A program made the position numbers and the translations under genes. From assembly GCF_009729075.1 (NCBI RefSeq), contig NZ_VTGY01000020.1:186001-250000 (forward strand): a stretch of DNA of 64,000 bases. The letters are read 5' to 3'. Below are positions 40,934-48,369 of the stretch, piece after piece (position 1 is the first letter of the stretch; the number at the start of each line of letters is the position of its first letter). The notes under the pieces were generated by a model. It searched no databases and had not been told where the DNA came from. It was given only the letters and a program-made list of their open reading frames with translations. The stretch is from Mycolicibacterium sp. CBMA 226 (GTDB lineage Bacteria > Actinomycetota > Actinomycetes > Mycobacteriales > Mycobacteriaceae).

Positions 40934-41254
40934 TTAGCCGGGACCCGTGTGCGCGTCGATTTCGATGCTGCCGTCGTCAGCGGTCGTCACCTGGTATGCG
41001 CGGACGGAGTCGCCGCCGTTGCGGTTTTCCCCGGTGGCCAGGTCGTAGGTGTGCCCGTGCAGCGGGCACACGACGACGTCGTCGTCGATGAGTCCATCGG
41101 CCAACGGGCCGCCGCGATGCGGGCAAGTGGCGGAAAGGGCTCGCAGGCTGCCGTCGCGTAGCCGATAGACGGCGACTTCGCAGCCCCCGACGGAATAGGC
41201 ACGCCCTTCCCCCACAGGGATGTCGTCGACCGAGCCCAACGACAGCGAGCTCAT
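40934..41254 (-). CDS. nirD: Nitrite reductase small subunit, Rieske-type
   Basis: A 106-residue NirD. Rieske [2Fe-2S] ligands: Cys-x-His in CPHRGGPL and Cys-x2-His in CPLHGHTYDLATGE. Start ATG 41254 makes a four-base overlap with the nirB stop; a longer frame upstream lies inside nirB. Partner of NirB in NADH-dependent assimilatory nitrite reduction to ammonium. Last gene of the operon. Confidence 0.93.
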   Translation of the reverse strand: MSSLSLGSVDDIPVGEGRAYSVGGCEVAVYRLRDGSLRALSATCPHRGGPLADGLIDDDVVVCPLHGHTYDLATGENRNGGDSVRAYQVTTADDGSIEIDAHTGPG

Positions 41255-43767
41255 CGCACCGGCACCTGCGGTAGGACGGTCAGAGGGAGCGCGGTACGGA
41301 ATTGTCCTGGTGTTGCCGGTGTTTCGCGTTCCTTCCACGGATCGACGTAGGCGTCGACTGCCTTCTGCATGTCGGCGTCCAGGCGCTGCGCGACACCGTC
41401 CCGGTCGTCCACGACAACGGCACGGATCTCATCGATCCCGACCCGGGGCACCCACGCGTAGGTACGTTCAAGCCAGTTGGCGTTCTCCCGGTAGTACTGC
41501 AGAAAACGGCCGACCAGCGTGATGACCTCGCCAGGGTCATCCACGTTGGCGAGCAGGTCGCCCTTGCGGATGTGAGCGCCGGCGGCGCCGCCGACGTAGA
41601 TCTCCCAGCGGCCGCCGTCTACGGCTACCACTCCGACGTCCTTGCAGAGCGCTTCGGCGCAGTTGCGGGGACAGCCGGTGACGGCGAGCTTCATCTTTCC
41701 CGGGCCTGCGATGCCTTGGAAGCGTTCTTCGATTGCGATGCCCAGTGCCGTTGAGTCACCGACGCCGAACCGGCAGAAATCGCTCCCGACACAGGTTTTC
41801 ACGGTGCGGAAGCTCTTGCCGTAGGCGAAGCCGGACGGCATGTCGAGATCCCCCCAGACGTTGGGCAGGTCTTCCTTGCGCACCCCGAGCAGGTCGATGC
41901 GCTGGCCGCCAGTCAGTTTGATCAGCGGCACCTGGTATTTGTCGGCGACATCGGCGATCTTGCGCAACTGCGCCGACGACGTCACCCCACCCTTCATCTG
42001 CGGAACGACGGAGAAGGTGCCGTCACGTTGGATGTTGGCGTGCACCCGGTCGTTGACGAATCGGGCGTCACGCTCGTCAACAAACTCGTCGGCCCACATC
42101 ATCTGCAACAGCGACGACAATCCCATCTTGGAATTCGCATCCGGCTTGCCATCAGGGGCAAGCGCGGCGAAAACCGATGACACCGAATGCAATTCGAGTT
42201 CGCGGATGAGTCGCATCAGTTCCGGTTTGGCGTACGGAATCCCGGGCACGTACCAATTCGCCGAAGGGTCGTCGACGACGGCCCCACCGGCCGCCCACTC
42301 GACGATCTGGGTGACAAGTGTCTTGCAGGAACCGCATCCCTTGCCCGCTCGTGTCGCAGCCATTACTCCGGCGACCGACTTCTCGCCTGCGGTCACGCAT
42401 GACACGAGGGCGCTCTTGCTGACGCCGTTGCAGTTGCAGACTTGTGCATCGTCGGCCAGTTCGGCGGCCCCCACCTCAACGGCCGGGGTGCCGATGTCGA
42501 ACATCAGTGAGATCCGCTCCTCAGGGAGCGGCAGACCGCGGTCGAAGGCCTGCATCAAGAATGCGACCTTCCGCACGTCGCCGACCAGCGTTGCGCCGAC
42601 CAGCTTGCCGTCGCGGACGACGATCGTCTTGTAAATGCCGTGCTTGGGCTCGGAGAACTGAACGAATTCGTCGTCGGGACGCTCGGGAGCCTTCAACCCC
42701 ATCGATGCCACGTCGACGCCGGCGACCTTCAGCTTGGTGGCCATGCGCGAACCGTGATACGCCGCACCGATATTCGTGCCGGTCAAATGATCGGCCAGTA
42801 CTGACGCCTGCTCCCACAGCGGGGCGACGAGCCCGTACACCTGGCCGCGGTGTTGGGCGCACTCCCCGACCACGTAGATGCGGTCGTCATCGATCGAGCG
42901 CATGTGATCGTCGACGACGATGGCGCGCTCGACAGTCAAACCTGCGCGTCGGGCCAGCCCGACATTGGGACGGATGCCGGCCGAGATGACGAGCATGTCG
43001 CAGGCGATCTCAGTGCCGTCGGAGAAGACGATTCCGGTCAGCTTCCCGTCCGTGCTGACGATCTTGGTGGTGGTCACGCCGGTGTGGACGGTGATGCCGA
43101 TATTCTCCACCGAGCGACGCAGGATCGCGCCGGCGGCGTCGTCGAGTTGGGCGTTCATCAGCGTTGTGCTGGCGTGCACCACGTCGACCGTCAAACCACG
43201 GTTCTGCAGACCACGGGCGGCCTCCAAGCCCAGCAAGCCGCCCCCGATGACCACGCCTTTGGTCTTTCCGATTGCGTAGTCGATCATCGCCGTACAGTCG
43301 TCAAGGCTGCGGAAACCGAAGACCCCAGCCGTCAGCGTCTTGTCGTCGGCCCACATCCCCTCCATCGGTGGAAAGAAGGAGCGACTTCCGGTGGCGAGAA
43401 TGAGACGGTCGTAGCGAAGGGACGTACCGTCGTCGGCGTACACCATCCGAGCGAACCGGTCGACCTTGACCACCCGGACACCTGCACGCAAGTCGATCTG
43501 GTTGTCGGCATACCAGTCGACGGGGTTCAGGTAGATCTCGGCAGTGTCGTCCGAGCCCGCCAAGACGTTGGATAGCAAGATCCGGTTGTAGTTGCCGTAC
43601 GGCTCGTCCCCGAACACCGTGATGTCGAACATCGTTGCGCCACCACGCGAAAGGACCTCCTCGACGGCACGTACGCCCGCCATCCCGTTACCGACAACGA
43701 CCAGTCGGTCCTTGACGGCCGGCTTCCCGTTGGGCGTGGCGATGATCTGTTCTTCGAGGATGGTCAT
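41251..43767 (-). CDS. nirB: Assimilatory NAD(P)H nitrite reductase large subunit
   Basis: An 838-residue NirB reducing nitrite to ammonium. Domains in order: FAD-binding (LVVVGNGMAGVRAVEE at about 22-37), NAD-binding (VVIGGGLLGLEAARGLQNRG), BFD-like [2Fe-2S] (VCNCNGVSKSALVSC, then GKGCGSCK), and the siroheme/[4Fe-4S] part with TCVGSDFCRFGVGDS and TGCPRNCAEALCKDVG. Length is typical. AGGGG lies nine bases before the ATG. nirD is coupled downstream, the small conserved gene is 11 bases upstream. Confidence 0.95.
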   Translation of the reverse strand: MTILEEQIIATPNGKPAVKDRLVVVGNGMAGVRAVEEVLSRGGATMFDITVFGDEPYGNYNRILLSNVLAGSDDTAEIYLNPVDWYADNQIDLRAGVRVVKVDRFARMVYADDGTSLRYDRLILATGSRSFFPPMEGMWADDKTLTAGVFGFRSLDDCTAMIDYAIGKTKGVVIGGGLLGLEAARGLQNRGLTVDVVHASTTLMNAQLDDAAGAILRRSVENIGITVHTGVTTTKIVSTDGKLTGIVFSDGTEIACDMLVISAGIRPNVGLARRAGLTVERAIVVDDHMRSIDDDRIYVVGECAQHRGQVYGLVAPLWEQASVLADHLTGTNIGAAYHGSRMATKLKVAGVDVASMGLKAPERPDDEFVQFSEPKHGIYKTIVVRDGKLVGATLVGDVRKVAFLMQAFDRGLPLPEERISLMFDIGTPAVEVGAAELADDAQVCNCNGVSKSALVSCVTAGEKSVAGVMAATRAGKGCGSCKTLVTQIVEWAAGGAVVDDPSANWYVPGIPYAKPELMRLIRELELHSVSSVFAALAPDGKPDANSKMGLSSLLQMMWADEFVDERDARFVNDRVHANIQRDGTFSVVPQMKGGVTSSAQLRKIADVADKYQVPLIKLTGGQRIDLLGVRKEDLPNVWGDLDMPSGFAYGKSFRTVKTCVGSDFCRFGVGDSTALGIAIEERFQGIAGPGKMKLAVTGCPRNCAEALCKDVGVVAVDGGRWEIYVGGAAGAHIRKGDLLANVDDPGEVITLVGRFLQYYRENANWLERTYAWVPRVGIDEIRAVVVDDRDGVAQRLDADMQKAVDAYVDPWKERETPATPGQFRTALPLTVLPQVPVR

Positions 43768-43778
43768 CGACGCGGCCC

Positions 43779-44132
43779 CTATACCTCTACGAGACCGAGA
43801 TCGACGATCACCGAGCCACTCACCCCGGCCGGTGCGGCCACCAACAGCTCGAGGACGGTGTCGGCGAGCAGGTCCTCGACCACCCGCAGGGACACATGCG
43901 TCGCGCCCTTGGCGGCGATCGGGAAATACCGCATCGGCGCACCGTCGCGCACCAAGACCACGGCGATCATCTCCCCCGAGCTGTTTCCCCCGCGGAAGTA
44001 CACCGGCTGCGTCGTCACCCCAGCCGGGACCGTATAGGTCAGCGACGGCCCTATGGGTGTGGCCATGTCGAGTCCCTTACCTTCGAACTCGAACACTCCC
44101 TGCAGGAATCGGGGGCTGCTGCTTTCATTCAT
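43779..44132 (-). CDS. Conserved small protein of the nitrate assimilation operon
   Basis: About 117 residues from ATG 44132 with GGAACGGAAC upstream; earlier in-frame starts are possible. Predominantly beta: RFLQGVFEFEGKGLD, SLTYTVPAGVTTQPVYFRGGNSS, VVLVRDGAPMRYFPIAAKGATHVSLRVVEDLL and a SGSVIVDLGLVEV ending. No signal peptide or cofactor motif. I remember similar ORFs next to nitrate assimilation genes in mycobacteria but no established function. Position between transporter and nirB, with 39- and 11-base gaps, indicates a role in nitrate or nitrite metabolism, perhaps assembly or regulation. Confidence 0.75.
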   Translation of the reverse strand: MNESSSPRFLQGVFEFEGKGLDMATPIGPSLTYTVPAGVTTQPVYFRGGNSSGEMIAVVLVRDGAPMRYFPIAAKGATHVSLRVVEDLLADTVLELLVAAPAGVSGSVIVDLGLVEV

Positions 44133-44171
44133 CGGCTGTTCCGTTCCTTTCGTCATCAATTTCTGTCGGCG

Positions 44172-45620
44172 TCATCCTGCGACCAGGCGTTCGTTGGGCG
44201 TCGCGTCGGCAGTGTCGCGGGCAGGTGCAGTCGGTCTGCGGACATAGGCGAACCAGGTGATGAACGCGCACAGCACATAGAAGGCCAGGAAGACCCAGAA
44301 GGCCAGCGTCGCGGACTTCGCGGCCGACAGGTACGACGCTCGCAGCATCAGGTTGATGCCCACCCCGCCGAGCGCGCCGATGGCACCGGCGACGCCGATC
44401 AGAGCACCAGACATCTTGCGCGACCAAGCGGCCGCAGTTGCCGGGTCGACGCCGTTCAGGCTGTGTGCCTTCGCTTCGAAGATGGACGGGATCATCTTGT
44501 ACACCGATCCGTTGCCGATCCCCGACAGGATGAACAGGATGACGAAGCCCGCGACATAGGCGGCCATGATCCCGCCGGTCGGCGGCCCTTTGGCGGAGTC
44601 GGCGATAACCCCAGCACCGGCCAGCCAGCCCGCGGACAGGATCATCGCACCGAAGGTGTACAGGGTGATCTTGCCGCCACCGATGCGATCGGCGAACCAG
44701 CCGCCCAGTGGGCGCGACAGCGAGCCCAGCAGCGGGCCGAGGAACGCGATCTGCGCCGCGTGCAGGGACGCCGCAGCACTCATCGCCGCGGTTGCCGGCT
44801 TGCCGTGTGTCAACCCGGCCAGAAAGTTGAGCTGTAGCACCTGCCCGAACGCGAAACTGAAGCCGATGAACGACCCGAAGGTACCGATGTAGAGCAACGC
44901 GATGAGCCACGAGTCGCGGTAACCCATGACGTCGATCATGGAGCGGCCGTTCGTGCGCTGATTGGTCAGGTTGTCCATGAACAGCGCTGCGCCCACCGCC
45001 GCGAACGCGATGAGTACCAGATACACGGCACACACCAGCTGCGGCGATCGATTCCCTGCGGTCGCGATCACCAGCAAACCGATCAGCTGAATCACCGGCA
45101 CTCCGATATTGCCGCCACCTGCGTTGAGCCCCAGCGCCCAACCCTTGAATCGCTGCGGATAGAACGCGTTGATGTTGGTCATCGAGGATGCGAAGTTGCC
45201 GCCACCCACGCCCGCGAACGCCGCGACCACCATGAATGTGGTGTAGGAGGTTTCCGGGTGCGACATGAAGTACAGCGTCAACACGGTCGGCACCAGAAGG
45301 ACGAGTGCACTGAAGACCGTCCAGTTCCGGCCACCGAATGTGGCGGTGGCGAACGTGTACGGGATGCGCAGGATTGCTCCGACCAGCGTCGGTATCGCGA
45401 CCAGGAAGAACTTTCCCGCAGCGTCGATGTGATACACGTTCTGCGGCATGAACAGAACCATCACCGACCAGATCGACCAAACCGAGAAACCGACGTGTTC
45501 GGCGATCACCGACCAGATCAGATTGCGTCGGGCGATCGCGGCACCGCCGGCATTCCACGCCTCGACGTCCTCGGCGTCCCAATCGTCTATGTCGTGCTTG
45601 CGCCGCCCGATTGCCCGCAT
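44172..45620 (-). CDS. narK: NarK/NasA-type nitrate/nitrite MFS transporter
   Basis: About 482 residues from ATG 45620 (a GTG 16 codons upstream is possible). Nitrate/nitrite porter family with about twelve helices. The first signature is present as AGVGGGNFASSMTNINAFYP, followed by RFKGWALGLNAGGGNIGV, and the second half has GNGSVYKMIP with KMSGALIGVAGAIGALGGVGINLML. N-terminal IARRNLIWSVIAEHVGFSVWSIWSVM. Imports nitrate or exports nitrite; here operonic with assimilatory enzymes, so import is likely. Confidence 0.92.
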   Translation of the reverse strand: MRAIGRRKHDIDDWDAEDVEAWNAGGAAIARRNLIWSVIAEHVGFSVWSIWSVMVLFMPQNVYHIDAAGKFFLVAIPTLVGAILRIPYTFATATFGGRNWTVFSALVLLVPTVLTLYFMSHPETSYTTFMVVAAFAGVGGGNFASSMTNINAFYPQRFKGWALGLNAGGGNIGVPVIQLIGLLVIATAGNRSPQLVCAVYLVLIAFAAVGAALFMDNLTNQRTNGRSMIDVMGYRDSWLIALLYIGTFGSFIGFSFAFGQVLQLNFLAGLTHGKPATAAMSAAASLHAAQIAFLGPLLGSLSRPLGGWFADRIGGGKITLYTFGAMILSAGWLAGAGVIADSAKGPPTGGIMAAYVAGFVILFILSGIGNGSVYKMIPSIFEAKAHSLNGVDPATAAAWSRKMSGALIGVAGAIGALGGVGINLMLRASYLSAAKSATLAFWVFLAFYVLCAFITWFAYVRRPTAPARDTADATPNERLVAG

Positions 45621-45725
45621 GCATCGACGGTAGAAAATCAATGTTTCATCGCGACTTCCATGGATCACTTGCGTATTAAGGAGTGCTGACCGACCGCCGG
45701 AGGCGACGGTGACCGGGCCGCAGAA

Positions 45726-47813
45726 TCACGCAGCGTCGTCATGGTTCTCGGCCCGGTCCACGGCGACCGCGCAGACTTTGAACTCCGGCATCCGCGAATA
45801 CGGGTCGAGTGCGGGGTTCGTCAAAAGGTTCGCGTTACCGGCGCCACCCCAATGAAACGGCGCGAACACGGTGTCACTGCGGATGCCGGCCACGATGCGG
45901 GCCGCCATCACCGCCGTCCCCCGGCGCGTGCGAAGACGCACCAGGTCACCGGATTTCACGCCGATCCGCCGCGCCAGAGTGTCGTGCATCTCGACCACAG
46001 CCTGTGGTTCCGCCTCGGCCAGTGCGGCGATCCGCCGAGTCTGTGCGCCTGACTGGTACTGACGCAGTAGCCGCCCGGTTGTCAGATAGTACGGATACTC
46101 CCCGTCGGGTAGTTCGGCGGCGCCTTGCTGTTCGACAGCTTCGAACTGCGCTCGGCGATCCTTGGTGGGAAAGTCCACAGTAAACAGACGTGGTGTGCCG
46201 GGATGAGTTTCAGAGGGACAGGGCCAGAAGACTCCTTGCTCGGCGACGATGCGCTCGTAGCTGATTCCCGAGTAGTCGGCCTTGCCCCCGGCACTGGCGC
46301 GCCGCAGCTCGCCGAACACCTCTTGGGGAACGTCGGAGAAACCGTTGCAGCCCAATCGTTGTGCCAGTGCACGCATTACCTGTAAATCGGTACGCACGCC
46401 GGGCGGCGGATCTACCACGGCTTGCCGCAAGATCACCCGGCCCTCCAGGTTGGTCATGGTGCCCGATTCCTCGGCCCACTGCGCGCTCGGCAGTACCACG
46501 TCGGCCAGCGCGGCGGTCTCCGACAGGAAGAAGTCCGAAACCACCAGAAAGTCCAGTGCACGAAGTCGATCGGTGATATGCGCCGAACGCGGCGCTGAGA
46601 CAACGACATTGGAGGCGATGACCCAGAGTGCCCGAACGCCGCCATCGGTGCCGAGCTGGTCCAGCAGCTCGTAGGCGGACGGACCTGGGCCGGGAAGATC
46701 GTCGGGAGCGACACCCCACACCGCTGCGACGTGGGCGCGAGCCACCGGGTCGTCGAGGCGTCGGTAGCCGGGTAGTTGATCAGCCTTTTGGCCGTGTTCG
46801 CGTCCACCTTGCCCGTTGCCCTGCCCGGTCACAGTGCCGTATCCGCAATATCTGCGCCCGGGAAGGCCCAGCGCCAGAGCCAGATTGATGAACGCGATGA
46901 CAGTGTCTGAGCCCGCATGGTGCTGTTCAGCACCGCGGGCGGTCAGGATGACCGCGCGTTCAGCACGCGCGAGCAGCTCAGCGGCCTCGACGATGTGGCT
47001 CTCGGGAACCCCGGTAATGCGCTCGACGCGGTCAGGCCAGTAGGTACGGACGGCACGACGCACGGCCCCGAATCCACTGGTGCGCTCCGCAATGTAGGCC
47101 TCGTCGATCAGTTTCTCCCGAACCGCCACGTTCAGCATGCCGTTGGCCAAGGCGAGATCCGTGCCCGGCACCGGTTGCAGATGGAGGTGTGCGTTCGCGG
47201 CTGTCTTCGTGACCCGAGGATCGATGACTATCAGCCGGGCACCCCGCTCACGTGCGGCATCGAGGAACTGCATTGCCGGCGGCATGGTGTCAGCAGGATT
47301 GGAGCCGACCAGCAGGATGACGTCTGCCTCAGCCAGGTCAGCCAGCGGAAACGGCATACCCCTGTCGATACCGAACGCACGTGTGGCAGCGTTGGCCGCC
47401 GAGGACATACAGAACCGACCGTTGTAGTCGATCGCTGATGTGCGTAGCGCAACTCGGGCGAACTTCCCGAGCTGGTATGCCTTTTCGTTGGTCAGACCAC
47501 CACCGCCGAACACGCCCACACCGTCGCGGCCGTAGGTGGTTTGCGTCGCCACAATGGCGGCAGCCACCCGGTCCAGCGCATGGCCCCAGTCAGTCGGCCG
47601 CAACGGTTCCTCACGCGAGTCGCGGACCAACGGCTGCGTCAGCCGCTCGGGGTGCTCGAGGAGCTCGGCCGAGGACCAACCCTTGGCGCACATACCCCCG
47701 CGGTTGGTCGGGAAATCCTCTTGCGCGCCCACACTCATGGGTACTGTCGCGCGGTCCAGAGTCATACCGCACTGCAGCGAACAAAACGGGCAATGCGTCT
47801 TGATCGCCGTCAC
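45726..47813 (-). CDS. nasC: Assimilatory nitrate reductase catalytic subunit (molybdopterin)
   Basis: A 695-residue molybdopterin oxidoreductase from GTG 47813. [4Fe-4S] ligands Cys8, Cys11, Cys15 and Cys42 (HCPFCSLQCG, GGMCAKGW). Mo-bisMGD regions: GVFGGGGLTNEKAYQLGKFAR, DYNGRFCMSSAANA, VILLVGSNPADTMPP, GTVTGQGNGQGGREHGQKADQLPGYR, and the C-terminal dinucleotide-binding part YYLTTGRLLRQYQSGAQTRR. The C-terminal BFD-like cluster of some NasA proteins is missing, so electrons must come from elsewhere. First gene of the nitrate operon. I could not find a convincing GlnR box upstream. Confidence 0.92.
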   Translation of the reverse strand: MTAIKTHCPFCSLQCGMTLDRATVPMSVGAQEDFPTNRGGMCAKGWSSAELLEHPERLTQPLVRDSREEPLRPTDWGHALDRVAAAIVATQTTYGRDGVGVFGGGGLTNEKAYQLGKFARVALRTSAIDYNGRFCMSSAANAATRAFGIDRGMPFPLADLAEADVILLVGSNPADTMPPAMQFLDAARERGARLIVIDPRVTKTAANAHLHLQPVPGTDLALANGMLNVAVREKLIDEAYIAERTSGFGAVRRAVRTYWPDRVERITGVPESHIVEAAELLARAERAVILTARGAEQHHAGSDTVIAFINLALALGLPGRRYCGYGTVTGQGNGQGGREHGQKADQLPGYRRLDDPVARAHVAAVWGVAPDDLPGPGPSAYELLDQLGTDGGVRALWVIASNVVVSAPRSAHITDRLRALDFLVVSDFFLSETAALADVVLPSAQWAEESGTMTNLEGRVILRQAVVDPPPGVRTDLQVMRALAQRLGCNGFSDVPQEVFGELRRASAGGKADYSGISYERIVAEQGVFWPCPSETHPGTPRLFTVDFPTKDRRAQFEAVEQQGAAELPDGEYPYYLTTGRLLRQYQSGAQTRRIAALAEAEPQAVVEMHDTLARRIGVKSGDLVRLRTRRGTAVMAARIVAGIRSDTVFAPFHWGGAGNANLLTNPALDPYSRMPEFKVCAVAVDRAENHDDAA

Positions 47814-47891
47814 GCGGATTCACGCGCCCGATGCGCCCAGGCCATACGCACCGTCTCCCGAATCGCACGCAGTCCTTGCCGATAGCCCAAA

Positions 47892-48261
47892 CTAGATCCG
47901 CAAGATTTCACCGATGTTGCATACACGTGCCGCGTTTAGTTCTTCACCGATCAGTCCAATACCGTCGGGAGGACTGCAGGGATGAGCGATCGCCAGCAGG
48001 GTAATGAGCGCGTCGCTGGCCGGACTGCTGTGGCCGCTCCGCTGCGGGCCTGCCGCGCCCCTGCTCGGCTGCGTAGGCATCATAGACAGCGATGATGTGA
48101 TCGGCGGTTGCGTCGGGATGGTGTTGCGCCACAGCAGTGATAGCCGCCCGGGTCGCCGGGCCAATCATCGACGCAGCGCCCGGTGGCACGCCGCTGGAGA
48201 GGGCGCGATTGATCAGTTCTCGAAGAACATGATCGGCGGACTCGGATGACTCGGCAGTCAC
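47892..48261 (-). pseudogene. Small protein gene, apparently frameshifted
   Basis: From GTG 48261 the frame reads well for about 80 residues (SADHVLRELINRALSSGVPP, TRAAITAVAQHHPDATADHI, IAVYDAYAAEQGRGRPAAER) and then turns into low-quality residues to a stop at 47944. The adjacent frame from about 48030 down to 47892 is protein-like (SDALITLLAIAHPCSPPDGI, GLIGEELNAARVCNIGEILRI). One extra base near 48025 (in the TCCGGCC region) would explain it. No family recognised. It lies just upstream of the nitrate operon. Confidence 0.45.
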
Positions 48262-48369
48262 ATAGCGACCGTACGGATCACTGATTATCGGCAGGTGACG
48301 TACATGTACCCCTCAAGGTGTCGCAACCGTTTGTGAAGTTGCTGAAGGGCTACTGAGCGAAAGCTTGCG

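Noticed and set aside
44125..45624. A 499-codon open frame on the minus strand overlapping the nitrate transporter in another frame
   Set aside because: It is rich in Arg, Gly and His with no hydrophobic pattern; the transporter frame has all NarK signatures, so this is a shadow.
43779..47813. Possible GlnR box upstream of the nitrate operon
   Set aside because: No convincing GTnAC-n6-GAAAC element was visible in 47814-47943, so no regulatory site was called.
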